Shown here: in pieces, positions 18,670-27,527 of the stretch
Layout of the letters: every line of letters starts with the position of its first letter
Position numbering within the stretch: position 1 is the first letter of the stretch
Origin: Clostridiales bacterium
Lineage (GTDB): Bacteria > Bacillota > Clostridia > Lachnospirales > WQUN01
NCBI GenBank assembly: GCA_031269465.1
Contig: JAISZB010000216.1
Span: 1-64,000, forward strand
DNA length: 64,000 nt
Direction: 5' to 3'
Position numbers and translations under genes: made by a program
The notes under the pieces: model-generated
Database searches by the model: none
Told to the model about the DNA's origin: nothing
What the model saw: the letters and a program-made list of their open reading frames with translations, nothing else

Positions 18670-19884
18670 TTATATTATGACAATCGGCTTGCGCCTCTCC
18701 TGCCCTTTCATGACTGACTTTCCGCTCTTGCATGAAAGGTAGTAAATATCTGAGCTTGACAAGTCCTGCTCAAGCATGGAACGTCCCGGCTCAGGCAAAT
18801 CTGATGAGTTTTTCAAATTAAGCACTATAGGAAGCTTCGCTTTTTCCTTGATGTCTCGAAGAAGGGGAGCCGCGTTCTTTTTAAAGCCCAGAATGCGGAT
18901 GTACTGAGGTCCTCCGGCCTTCTTGAACTCTTCAAAATCCCTGCGCTTCATGCCGAGAACTAGATGCAGGGCGGCTCTTTGGAGCCTTGAGTAGGGGTAC
19001 CGCTTCGTATTCGCGGCTTTAAGCGCATCGCTTATAAGCGGGTTTTCTGCGGCGCATCTAGTCAATCGGTTTTCAAGGCCTTCATTTATGTCCATAATCT
19101 CGTCCAGATCCGGTTTTGTCAGCAGAAGGTACCTGAAAGCTTTGCTGAAGCCGTCCAGAGATGCTGCGCCGTTTGCGCTCAAGGCCTTTAAAAGGCTGAA
19201 AAAAGCTGATTCGGGCATTGCTTGCGCGACGGCGGGGTAGTTTTTATCAAGTATCAGCCTTCTGATTTTAGAAGCCGGTAAGAAGCTCCTTCCGTCTGGC
19301 AGGAAGCTTTCAGGAAAGCGCTTGGCTGTCAAGGGTATTATGCTTGAATTTAAGCGCTTTAATGCCTTTAAGTATTCTATCGCTAGGATATGGTTAGGTT
19401 GGCTGATAAAATCTCGATCTATGCGCAAAATATACATAAGGGCTCTTTCACATGCGCTAAAATATGGAAGGCCTTTTTCAAGGCTCTCTTTTATCTTTTC
19501 TTGATATTCAGGAAGGGTTTGCGCATGTAGAATAGATGAAGCCGCATCCATGAGCTTTTTAAGATCTCCGCTTTCCGAGCCGAAGCTTAAATGGGTAACT
19601 ACTCCCAAGCAGTCCATAAGCTTTACCGCAGCGGAAGCGAAATGCTCCGCGCTTGCGGTTGCGAAACAGGCAGGAAGCTCTACGACTATATCTACGCCGT
19701 TTTTCAGCGCCATGGCGGTTCTGGCGTATTTGTCGCAGATCGCGGGTTCTCCGCGCTGCACGAACTGGCCGCTCATCACCGCGATGACGAAGCTTTCTCC
19801 AGCAGCCTCCCTGGAGGTTGACAAGTGGTGCAGATGTCCGTTGTGAAAAGGATTGTACTCTGCAATGACTCCTAAAACAGGCAA
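18670..19884 (-). CDS. tmcAL: tRNA(Met) cytidine acetate ligase TmcAL
   Basis: 404 residues. The N-terminus GVIAEYNPFHNGHL is the HIGH-type nucleotidyltransferase motif; SGQFVQRGEPA, NGVDIVVELP and TKRYPYSRLQRA (about 295) are characteristic of YlbM/TmcAL. Known role: ATP-dependent formation of N4-acetylcytidine at the wobble position of elongator tRNA-Met, using acetate. The ATG follows AAGGAGATGGCAACTTG. Its stop codon lies directly beside the PAL-1 tandem cluster. Confidence 0.93.
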   Translation of the reverse strand: MPVLGVIAEYNPFHNGHLHHLSTSREAAGESFVIAVMSGQFVQRGEPAICDKYARTAMALKNGVDIVVELPACFATASAEHFASAAVKLMDCLGVVTHLSFGSESGDLKKLMDAASSILHAQTLPEYQEKIKESLEKGLPYFSACERALMYILRIDRDFISQPNHILAIEYLKALKRLNSSIIPLTAKRFPESFLPDGRSFLPASKIRRLILDKNYPAVAQAMPESAFFSLLKALSANGAASLDGFSKAFRYLLLTKPDLDEIMDINEGLENRLTRCAAENPLISDALKAANTKRYPYSRLQRAALHLVLGMKRRDFEEFKKAGGPQYIRILGFKKNAAPLLRDIKEKAKLPIVLNLKNSSDLPEPGRSMLEQDLSSSDIYYLSCKSGKSVMKGQERRKPIVII

Positions 19885-19918
19885 GTTGCCATCTCCTTTA
19901 TAAGGTCGCAGTCAAAAA

Positions 19919-20100
19919 ACGCCGATTTGCAATCAAATGCGCATATATATATTGATTTCATAGAAACCCCTATGAAGCTTCGCTTCACCACTAAGGATGA
20001 AAATATTAAGCCATTTGTGTGTTTGAGGCATGGACAAATGTCCACAAAATATATTTTCGTACTAAACTGCCTAAAGGAACATTTGATGAAAATCGGTATA
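19919..20100. repeat. PAL-1 copy with module C inserted
   Basis: PAL-1 ends (GCCGATTTGCAATCAAATGC and GGAACATTTGATGAAAATCG) enclose about 98 bases of unrelated sequence (19969-20066; begins CCTATGAAGCTTCGCTTCAC). The same insert is at 57182-57280. Confidence 0.85.
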
Positions 20101-20258
20101 CCGCGTATCGGCTATGCCCATTTAATGTTTTTCAGGCGCTTTAATTGTACGAGCTTTCACTGGCAAATTCAAGGAGAAAAGCGTTGAGCGTATTTTAAAA
20201 TGATTTTGCCAGGCTGCCTTCATGCGGGGCGGAAGGAAATATTAAAGGCGGCGGTGAA

Positions 20259-21077
20259 TTGAAAGAAATTACAGACAGCGAGTATCATCTAATCCGCGAC
20301 TATATCAAAAAGAATTTCGGAATCAACCTTGGCTCTGAGAAGAGGGCGCTAATCTACACCAGATTGCGCACGACTCTTCAAGACAACGGATTCGATGATT
20401 TCTCACAATACTTCGCCTACCTGCAAAAAGACGCTTCCGGCGAGGTGGTGAGCCAATTCATCGACAAGATCACTACCAACCACACCTTTTTCATGAGGGA
20501 GATCGATCATTTCGATTACCTGCGCGAGAAAGTTCTTCCATACATTGAAAGCAAGCACTGCAAAGAAAGGGATGTAAGGCTTTGGTGCGCGGGATGCTCT
20601 ACGGGAGAGGAGCCGTACGCTCTTGAAATGATCCTCCAAGACTATTTCGGCCGCAAAGAAGAAAGCTGGAATACTCAGATACTGGCGACAGACATATCTA
20701 CGGGAGTTCTGAAAAAGGCGGCGGCTGGGATGTATCCGAATGAAAGCTTGAAGGCTCTTCCCTCCAAATGGAGGTCTGAATATTTCAAGAAGGTCGACGA
20801 CTCTTTCAGCGTCGTGGAGGATAAAGTTAAAAAACAGATAGTTTACCGGAAATTTAATCTCATGGAGGATAAATTTCCGTTTAAGAAGAATATGCAAATT
20901 ATTTTTTGCCGGAACGTGATGATCTATTTCGACAATCAGACTCGCGACAAGCTGGTTGAGAAGTTCTATGATCTGACCGAATCGGGAGGGTACCTTTTTA
21001 TCGGGCACTCAGAGTCGCTAAATCACACGTGCGCCGAATACAAGTATTTGATGCCTGCTGTGTACAGAAAAGAGTAG
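20259..21077 (+). CDS. cheR: Chemotaxis methyltransferase CheR
   Basis: 272 residues beginning at TTG 20259 (GGCGGTGAA upstream). N-terminal CheR helical domain (residues 1-75), then a SAM-dependent methyltransferase domain with LWCAGCSTGEEPYALEM (about 110-126), ILATDIS (about 145) and FCRNVMIYFD (about 225). It methylates glutamates on chemoreceptors for adaptation. First of cheR-cheA-cheW; no cheB, cheY or receptor gene is in this window. Confidence 0.95.
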   Translation: MKEITDSEYHLIRDYIKKNFGINLGSEKRALIYTRLRTTLQDNGFDDFSQYFAYLQKDASGEVVSQFIDKITTNHTFFMREIDHFDYLREKVLPYIESKHCKERDVRLWCAGCSTGEEPYALEMILQDYFGRKEESWNTQILATDISTGVLKKAAAGMYPNESLKALPSKWRSEYFKKVDDSFSVVEDKVKKQIVYRKFNLMEDKFPFKKNMQIIFCRNVMIYFDNQTRDKLVEKFYDLTESGGYLFIGHSESLNHTCAEYKYLMPAVYRKE

Positions 21078-21098
21078 AAAAGACGAGGTGAAGACAGT

Positions 21099-23438
21099 TT
21101 GGCTGATTTTGACAGAGAATCTATGATGGAAATGTTTTCTTTTGAGATGGGGCAGCTGATTGAGCAGCTGGAGCAGAACATAATCCAGAGCGAATCAGGC
21201 TACTCCATGGACCAGATCAATGAAATATTCAGAATAATGCATACAATAAAAGGTTCCGCCGCCATGATGCTCTTTGACAACATCTCCACGACGGCGCACT
21301 CCGTGGAGGACTTGTTCTTCTACCTTCGCGAGGAGAACCCGCAGAATGTGGATTATCACAGGCTGACGGATCTGGTCTTGGCCGGGATGGATTTCATCAA
21401 GGTGGAGCTGAACAAGGCGGAGGCCGGACAGACTTTAGACGGCGACGGAAGCGCCATTATCGCCTCGATAAAGCAGTTCCTGGCGGAAATCAAGGGCGAG
21501 GCCGCCCCGGAGCCTCTGGCGCAGGAAGAAGCCCCCGCAGCCCACTACTACAAAGCGATTGTATTCTATGAAGATGGATGCGAAATGGAAAACATCAGAG
21601 CATTCACTCTTCTTCAGAATCTGAATAAAAGCGCTGCTGTAATTTCACATGAACCGGCGGATGTAATCAACGAGGAGTCTGTCGAGGCCATACGCAAAAA
21701 GGGCTTTACGCTGCTTTTCTCAAGCAGCCAGCCGTATGCTGAAATCTACAAGCATCTGGCTTCTACCGTGTACCTTAAGAAGCTGCTCCTTGAGGAGCTG
21801 GAAAGCAGGCAGGCTGAAGTCAAAGCGCCTAAAAGCTATTCAGTCAAAATCAAATTTAATGAAGACTCTGAAATGGAAAATGTCAGGGCGTACGCTCTCA
21901 TTCATCGCCTGAATGAAGTTTTGGAAGGCGTCGAGCACTTGCCTGTGGATCTCATGGATGACGCGTCTCTTGAAATTGTTCGCCATGAAGGCCTGCGCAT
22001 CAATATAGAAACAGTCAAGCCCAAAAGCGAACTCTTGGACATACTGGAATCTACGGTATATCTGAAGGAGCTTGAAGTCGAAGAGTTAAAAAGCGAAGGC
22101 GATTCTTTGAATGAGCCGGATCCAGAGGTTGCGCCGGCTCATGAAAACGCCCCGAATGCCGACTCTGCGCCAAATGAGGCTGCTCCGGCTGAAGAAAAGG
22201 GCGAAGAGCCGCAAAAGATCCAAGCCCCTCCGGCGCAGCAGCATAAGGCGGATGATCCCTTGGCGCAGAAGAAGGCGCCGACGCAGCATGTTATCAGCGT
22301 AAATGTCAGCAAGCTCGATCAGCTCCTGAATCTCATGGGCGAGCTTGTAATCTCAGAGGCGATGGTGACGCAGAATCCGGAGCTTGAGAATTTGGAACTC
22401 GAAAGCTTTCACAAGGAGGCTAGGCAGCTTCGCAAGATCATAAAGGATCTTCAAGAGACTGTCATGTCCATGCGCATGGTTCCTCTAAGCACTACCTTCT
22501 TCAAAATGCACAGGATCGTGCGGGATATGTGCCGCCAGCTTGGCAAGGACGTGCAGTTCGAGGTCATAGGCGAGGATACTGAAGTAGATAAGAATATCAT
22601 CGAGCACATCTCGGATCCGCTCATGCACATAATAAGAAACTCCGTGGATCACGGCATAGAAATGCCGGATGTCCGCGTTGCCTCGGGAAAGAGCGAAAAG
22701 GGTTCGGTTACTCTGGAAGCGAAGAACTCCGGAGGGGATGTACTCATAATCGTAAAAGACGACGGCAAAGGGCTGGATCGCGAGAAGATATTGAAAAAAG
22801 CCAAAAACAACGGACTTTTGAAAAAGCCCGAAAGCGAGTACAGCGACAAGGAGGTACAGCAGTTCATTTTTCTTCCGGGCTTCTCGACGAACGAGCAGGT
22901 GACGTCATATTCTGGCAGGGGCGTGGGGATGGATGTGGTCTCCACCAACTTGGAAATTGTCGGAGGTTCTGTCATCGTAGACTCTGTTCCAGGGCAGGGA
23001 AGCGCATTCACGCTCAAAATTCCGCTGACGCTTGCAATCATCGACGGGATGACCGTCAAGATGGGAGGCGCGAAATATACCATACCGATTGTATCCATAA
23101 AACAGTCGTTCAAGGCGTCGGGCAAGGACATATTCACCGACCCGAACGGCAATGAGATGATCTCAACGAGAGGCGAGATATACAATGTCGTCCGCCTGCA
23201 TGAGTTCTTCGGCGTCGAGACAGCTGTAAAAAATATTGAGGAGGGAATCCTCATCATGCTTGAAAATGGAGATCAGACTATCTGCCTTCTGGCGGATGAA
23301 CTGGTCGGGGAGCAGCAGGTTGTCGTAAAGTCAATCCCCAAGTACTTCAAAAAGACTCGGGGGATAAGCGGATGCACATTGCTTGGCAATGGGGACATCA
23401 GCCTTATAATAGACGTTGCGGGATTTTTCGATAAATAG
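21099..23438 (+). CDS. cheA: Chemotaxis histidine kinase CheA with two P2-like domains
   Basis: 779 residues from TTG 21099 (GAGGTGA upstream). P1: phospho-acceptor His48 in MHTIKGSA. Two homologous P2-type domains at about 149-234 and 247-329: each has an (F)xEDxEMENxRA motif and ends STVYLKxLxxEEL. A Pro/Ala/Glu-rich linker (335-395) precedes P3 dimerisation (about 396-460). P4 ATPase shows HIIRNSVDHGIE (N box, about 509), DDGKGLD (G1) and GRGVGMDVV (G2). P5 (about 640-779) couples to CheW and receptors. It autophosphorylates in response to receptor state and passes phosphate to CheY. Confidence 0.95.
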   Translation: MADFDRESMMEMFSFEMGQLIEQLEQNIIQSESGYSMDQINEIFRIMHTIKGSAAMMLFDNISTTAHSVEDLFFYLREENPQNVDYHRLTDLVLAGMDFIKVELNKAEAGQTLDGDGSAIIASIKQFLAEIKGEAAPEPLAQEEAPAAHYYKAIVFYEDGCEMENIRAFTLLQNLNKSAAVISHEPADVINEESVEAIRKKGFTLLFSSSQPYAEIYKHLASTVYLKKLLLEELESRQAEVKAPKSYSVKIKFNEDSEMENVRAYALIHRLNEVLEGVEHLPVDLMDDASLEIVRHEGLRINIETVKPKSELLDILESTVYLKELEVEELKSEGDSLNEPDPEVAPAHENAPNADSAPNEAAPAEEKGEEPQKIQAPPAQQHKADDPLAQKKAPTQHVISVNVSKLDQLLNLMGELVISEAMVTQNPELENLELESFHKEARQLRKIIKDLQETVMSMRMVPLSTTFFKMHRIVRDMCRQLGKDVQFEVIGEDTEVDKNIIEHISDPLMHIIRNSVDHGIEMPDVRVASGKSEKGSVTLEAKNSGGDVLIIVKDDGKGLDREKILKKAKNNGLLKKPESEYSDKEVQQFIFLPGFSTNEQVTSYSGRGVGMDVVSTNLEIVGGSVIVDSVPGQGSAFTLKIPLTLAIIDGMTVKMGGAKYTIPIVSIKQSFKASGKDIFTDPNGNEMISTRGEIYNVVRLHEFFGVETAVKNIEEGILIMLENGDQTICLLADELVGEQQVVVKSIPKYFKKTRGISGCTLLGNGDISLIIDVAGFFDK

Positions 23439-23470
23439 CTTTTCAGGAGCATTCAGGAAAGGGGAGCGAA

Positions 23471-23941
23471 ATGTCAAGCGATAACAGCACAGAGCAGCTG
23501 GAAAATGACGTGGAAGATACTACAAAGGATCGGTATATGACTTTCAATATCGAATCTGAAAAGTACGGGCTGGAGATAGCGTTTGTAAAGGAAATAATTG
23601 AAATGATCCCGATAACCCGCGTGCCTGGATCTCCTGAGTATGTGGAGGGAATCATAAACCTGCGCGGCGATATCATAGGAGTTGTTGATGTCAGAAAGCG
23701 CTTTGGAAAGCAGCCGAAGGCTTATGACGAGCAAACCTGCATTATTGTGGTAGAGTATCAGGAGTATGTATTGGGATTGATTGTGGACAGCGTTAATGAA
23801 GTTATGACAATCGAGGAGGAAAGAGTTCAGGCGCCTCCAAGCGCGAAGCTCAGCCAGCTCAACCAGTACATCCGAAATATTGGGCAGCTTGGCGACGGGG
23901 TTGTGCTGCTGCTGGATCTAGAAAGGCTGCTGCAAGGCTGA
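23471..23941 (+). CDS. cheW: Chemotaxis coupling protein CheW
   Basis: 156 residues, single CheW domain: YMTFNIESEKYGLEIAFVKE, then VEGIINLRGDIIGVVDVRKR (about 56-76) and LGLIVDSVNEVM. It bridges receptors and the P5 domain of CheA at the membrane array. GAAAGGGGAGCGAA precedes the ATG. Third gene of the cluster; terminator at 23985. Confidence 0.95.
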   Translation: MSSDNSTEQLENDVEDTTKDRYMTFNIESEKYGLEIAFVKEIIEMIPITRVPGSPEYVEGIINLRGDIIGVVDVRKRFGKQPKAYDEQTCIIVVEYQEYVLGLIVDSVNEVMTIEEERVQAPPSAKLSQLNQYIRNIGQLGDGVVLLLDLERLLQG

Positions 23942-23984
23942 GAGGCCTTCGCGAGAGCGAAGTATTCTTCGCCCAGCAAGAAGA

Positions 23985-24047
23985 AAAATCGGCATCATTT
24001 GCCGGGACGTCCAGCGACGCGGACGTTTCAGCAAAGTTGCCGATTTT
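23985..24047 (+). terminator. Terminator after cheW
   Basis: AAAAATCGGCA pairs with TGCCGATTTTTT across a structured loop that contains a second small hairpin (GGACGTCC / GGACGTTTC). Confidence 0.75.
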
Positions 24048-24048
24048 T

Positions 24049-24184
24049 TATGCCGATTTGCAGTCAAACGTACCGATTTCGCAGCTTGACAGCCCACTTT
24101 CAAGGCGCGATTGATATCGGCATTTCGCACCATTCAATGGATAATCAAGCTCCAAAAAAGGAACATTTGATGAAAAGCTGTATA
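24049..24184. repeat. PAL-1 copy
   Basis: TATGCCGATTTGCAGTCAAA start, GCGATTGATATCGGCATTTC core, CAATGGATAATCAAGCTCCA and GCTGTATA end. Nearly full palindrome. Confidence 0.9.
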
Positions 24185-24394
24185 TGAGCTTTCGCATGCG
24201 AATCAGCCGGCTTATAATAAGGCGTCGCAGCTTGATTCAGGGAATGCGGCGAGTTCGTTAAGAGGCCTCCTCCTGAAGATCCTTTGAGAATGCCTTGGCA
24301 ATGATATTTCCGAACAAAAAAGGCTGGAGCGGATTAAAGCGCTATTGAAGAACAGAAAAATTCAAGGCGAAAGCTTGTCGGCTGCTATTTTTTA

Positions 24395-24423
24395 TTGCTT
24401 TCGGAATAAATTAAGTATATACT
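24395..24423 (+). promoter_or_regulatory. Probable promoter of liv operon
   Basis: TTGCTT, 17-base spacer, TATACT, about 135 bases before the livJ start. The leader holds a small hairpin near 24445-24475 (GGCGGCCCC/GGGCCTCC). Confidence 0.6.
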
Positions 24424-24559
24424 TTTTCGAAGAAGAGGCTTTGCATCACGCTGGCGGCCCCTTTGATCAGGGCCTCCAAAGAAGGCGCTCTCAAAGGAAA
24501 CCGCGAAACGCGAAAATCTAAGGCGAGTTTCTTTTAGATTTGTCAGGGGGGAAGAGAAA

Positions 24560-25684
24560 ATGTTCAAAAGATTTTTGCCGGTTGTCCTGGCCGCTCTGAA
24601 CCTGCTTGCTTTGTCAAGCTGCTCAGGCGGAAGCTCCGCAAACAAAATCGTCATTGGAGGCATAGGGCCTCTTACGGGGGATCTATCGATTTACGGCACC
24701 GCGGCGATGGACGGGGCGGCGCTGGCCTTTGAAGAAGCTGGCACGGCTTTGGGAAAGACCATTGACTTCCAGATTCTAGACGACAAGGGCGAGGTTACCG
24801 AGGCGGGAAACGCCTACAACAAACTGGCGAGCAATTCAAAGGCAATCGCCATAATCGGGAGCGTTACCTCGACTCCGGCCGCAAATGTGGCGGTGTTGTC
24901 CCAGAAAGACGGCATACCGGTAATAACGCCTACAGGCACTGCGGTTGATGTCACTACATACGGCCCGAATGTCTACAGAGCGTGCTTCATCGATCCGTTC
25001 CAAGGCCAAGTAATGGCCAAGTTTTCAACTGACAAGCTCAATGCGAAAACAGCGGCGGTTCTTTACAACAATGGAAGCGATTATTCAATCGGCCTTGCCG
25101 AATCGTTCGAAAAGACCTTTACGGAGTCTGGCGGCCAGCTTGTCGGTTATGAAGGGTACGGCGACGGGGATGTGGACTTTAAAAGCCAGCTGATAAAAAT
25201 CGCTGAGGGTTCTCCCGAGGTTCTTTTCCTGCCAGACTACTATAAAGTAGTGGCTCTTATCGCAAAGCAGGCAAGCGACATCGGCATAGATTCCATACTC
25301 CTCGGAGCGGACGGCTGGGATGGAGTGCTGGAATCCATAAGCAACAAAGACTATATCGAAGGCGGTTATTTCTGCAACCATTATTCCAATGACGTCCCAG
25401 ATCCTGTAATACAGGAATTTGTGGAAAACTACAGCTCGAAATACGGGAAAGTTCCCAACGCCTTCGCGGCTCTGGGATATGACGCAGCAAAGATTCTTCT
25501 CGCAGCGATCGAAAAGGCTCAAGACACCGATAAAGACAAACTGATAGAAGCTTTAAACGCAACTGACATAAACTCAGTTACAGGGAACATAACATTCGAT
25601 CAGGACCGGAATCCTATAAAGAGCGCCGCGATTATGAAAATTGAAGGCGGGAACGCCGTGGCAGTAGAGATGTTCACTCCCTGA
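24560..25684 (+). CDS. livJ: Branched-chain amino-acid ABC transporter, substrate-binding lipoprotein
   Basis: 374 residues. Lipoprotein signal peptide with lipobox LLALSSC (Cys about 21). The body is a type I periplasmic-binding fold of the LivJ/BraC group: IVIGGIGPLTGDLSIYGTAA, then GSVTSTPAANVAVLSQKDGI and ALGYDAAKILLAA. It captures leucine, isoleucine or valine (or a related amino acid) outside the cell. CAGGGGGGAAGAGAAA precedes the ATG. First gene of livJHMGF; a PAL-1 copy begins 2 bases after its stop codon and separates it from livH. Confidence 0.93.
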   Translation: MFKRFLPVVLAALNLLALSSCSGGSSANKIVIGGIGPLTGDLSIYGTAAMDGAALAFEEAGTALGKTIDFQILDDKGEVTEAGNAYNKLASNSKAIAIIGSVTSTPAANVAVLSQKDGIPVITPTGTAVDVTTYGPNVYRACFIDPFQGQVMAKFSTDKLNAKTAAVLYNNGSDYSIGLAESFEKTFTESGGQLVGYEGYGDGDVDFKSQLIKIAEGSPEVLFLPDYYKVVALIAKQASDIGIDSILLGADGWDGVLESISNKDYIEGGYFCNHYSNDVPDPVIQEFVENYSSKYGKVPNAFAALGYDAAKILLAAIEKAQDTDKDKLIEALNATDINSVTGNITFDQDRNPIKSAAIMKIEGGNAVAVEMFTP

Positions 25685-25686
25685 TT

Positions 25687-25860
25687 TATACCGCTTCGCA
25701 GTCAAAGAGCCTGTCATGGAGGTTGACTGTCCACCTGCAAGGCTCGATTGATATCGGCATTTCGCACCACTCAATGGATAATCAAGCTTCAAAAAAGGAA
25801 CATTTGATGAAAATCCGTATAACCTCCAAAATAAGCGGTTTCATATTCAAATCAGCATGC
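25687..25860. repeat. PAL-1 copy plus partial end, in the livJ-livH gap
   Basis: TATACCGCTTCGCAGTCAAA to AAAATCCGTATA (25821), then a stray end ACCTCCAAAATAAGCGG...CAAATCAGCATGC to 25860. Confidence 0.85.
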
Positions 25861-25990
25861 ACGCGCTTCTTATGCCGATTCGCGTGGCAAATTTCCGGTT
25901 TTGCAGCTTTATGTGCAGCGCGAAGAAAACAGCTGCAAATAAAGCGCATCGGCATGTGTCGGCGCGCGTCAGTCCAGAAAACTTGCATAG

Positions 25991-26028
25991 GTCGAGATTC
26001 TGCGAAGAATTCGCGAGCAATCTCGACT
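25991..26028. repeat. Hairpin between livJ and livH
   Basis: GTCGAGATT and AATCTCGAC flank an inner inverted repeat (GCGAAGAATTCGCG). No U-run, so not an ordinary terminator; purpose unknown. Confidence 0.5.
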
Positions 26029-26211
26029 TATGCCAAGCATAAATGTGAAAGGAGAGGCTGCTTCTCAATCGACGCGCCAGGCGGAAAGATTTCCATGGAA
26101 ACCCGGCCGCCAAGCGCCTATGTTGAAGAGAAAGCGTGACTCGCCATTCCTTTGGCTTTAGGGTGCGGAAACTGTCCCCATCCTTTGTCACCGCAGGCAG
26201 CGAAAGCTTAA

Positions 26212-27246
26212 ATGGTACTATTGCAGCAGGTAATAAGCGGTTTGAGCATTGGAAGCGTCTACGCATTGGTGGCTTTGGGCTATACGATGGTGTACGGAAT
26301 CGTGCAACTCATAAACTTCGCACATGGAGACATAATAATGGTGGGTTCCTATGCGGTATTTTTCGCCATCAATCAGCTGGGCGCTCCGTTTTGGCTCGCT
26401 ATCCTGGCATCAATGCTATTTTGCGCCGCGATAGGCGTGCTGATGGAGAAGGTTGCTTACAAGCCTTTGAGAAATCCGCCTTCCAGGCGCGCCCTGGCAT
26501 TTGCGGCGGGATTGATTGCATTCATGCTGTTGCTCATGTTTGTGATCTCAATAGCTATTGCTCTTATGGCGGCGCTGTGCGTGTGCGTTGCAGCCCTATT
26601 TCTGACGAAGAGGATAGGCTGGAGTCCGAAGGGCGGCGCTCCTCGTATTTCAGCCCTAATAACGGCAATCGGCGTGAGCCTGTTTCTTCAAAACATCTTC
26701 ATGCTGGCATTTTCTCCTGATCCCAAGCCATTTCCAAGCGTTATGGAGGGGACTCTCAAATACGGAGGCCGTTACAGCATATCCTACGGGGCGTTGGCAA
26801 CTATGGCCATATCAGTCGGACTTATGGCTGCTCTAAGCATTTTCATAAGCAGGACCAAGATGGGGCGCGCTATGCGCGCCGTATCGGAAGATGCAGGGGC
26901 TGCGGTTCTTATGGGTGTAAACGTAAATTCCACCATTTCTGCAACCTTTGCGATAGGCTCAGCTTTGGCGGCGGTAGGAGGCGCGCTTTACAGCGCTTCG
27001 TATCCGCAGATAGATCCTTTTATGGGTTCGCAGTTCGGCCTTAAGGCCTTTATCGCAGCGGTTCTTGGCGGCATAGGCGTAGTGCCGGGAGCAATGCTTG
27101 GGGGATTTGCAATGGGAGTTGCCGAAAGCCTTACAAAGGCGGTTGATTCCAGATGGTCTGACGCAGTAGTGTTTTTAATTCTGATTATAGTGCTTCTTTT
27201 CAAGCCTTCTGGAGTGCTGGGGAAAAACACGAAAGAGAAAGTGTAG
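26212..27246 (+). CDS. livH: Branched-chain amino-acid ABC permease LivH, long variant
   Basis: 344 residues, about 50 longer than usual LivH. Family motifs present: QQVISGLSIGSVYALVALGY, YGIVQLINFAHGD, ISALITAIGVSLFLQN, MRAVSEDAGAAVLMGV (coupling loop), VLGGIGVVPGAMLGG. The extra length is a hydrophobic block at about 95-140 (AGLIAFMLLLMFVISIAIAL) between YKPLRNPPSRR and APRISALIT, which would add one or two membrane segments. Forms the channel with LivM. The RBS before the ATG is weak. Confidence 0.92.
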   Translation: MVLLQQVISGLSIGSVYALVALGYTMVYGIVQLINFAHGDIIMVGSYAVFFAINQLGAPFWLAILASMLFCAAIGVLMEKVAYKPLRNPPSRRALAFAAGLIAFMLLLMFVISIAIALMAALCVCVAALFLTKRIGWSPKGGAPRISALITAIGVSLFLQNIFMLAFSPDPKPFPSVMEGTLKYGGRYSISYGALATMAISVGLMAALSIFISRTKMGRAMRAVSEDAGAAVLMGVNVNSTISATFAIGSALAAVGGALYSASYPQIDPFMGSQFGLKAFIAAVLGGIGVVPGAMLGGFAMGVAESLTKAVDSRWSDAVVFLILIIVLLFKPSGVLGKNTKEKV

Positions 27247-27259
27247 CACTAAAGGCGGA

Positions 27260-27527
27260 AAGAGGATGCTGAATCAAGCTCCCACATGTGCATGGCTATC
27301 AGCTGTTCGGCAGGACATGCATGCCGGATTGACGAAAAGGATTCATTTTCGGGAGGCGGCCAAGATGAAGCTTCGGCGTGCGGACGCTGGACGGAGACAA
27401 GTTGCCTGCGGGAAGCAGCTGCAAAAAACTCAAGCCTTTGGAGAGGCTCAAAACAATATTAACAGAAAGGGGCGTGCGGCTTCCTCCCCATGCCTGAAGG
27501 CAGGGGCGCCCGCCGCATAACAACCTG
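27260..27527 (+). mobile_element. Possible remnant of an IS605/IS1341-type right end
   Basis: A 280-bp gap interrupts the otherwise tight liv operon. It ends with GCGGCTTCCTCCCCATGCCT followed by GAAGGCAGGGGCGCCCGCCG: a hairpin (CCCC-GCCT/AGGC-GGGG) in the TTCCTCCCC...GGGG context typical of IS200/IS605-type right ends. A 40-codon open frame (VRTLDGDKLPAGSSCKKL) leads into it and could be a transposase tail. Tentative. Confidence 0.35.

Noticed and set aside
26136-26720. 194-codon frame overlapping livH in another phase
   Set aside because: livH has clear permease motifs; the other frame has none.
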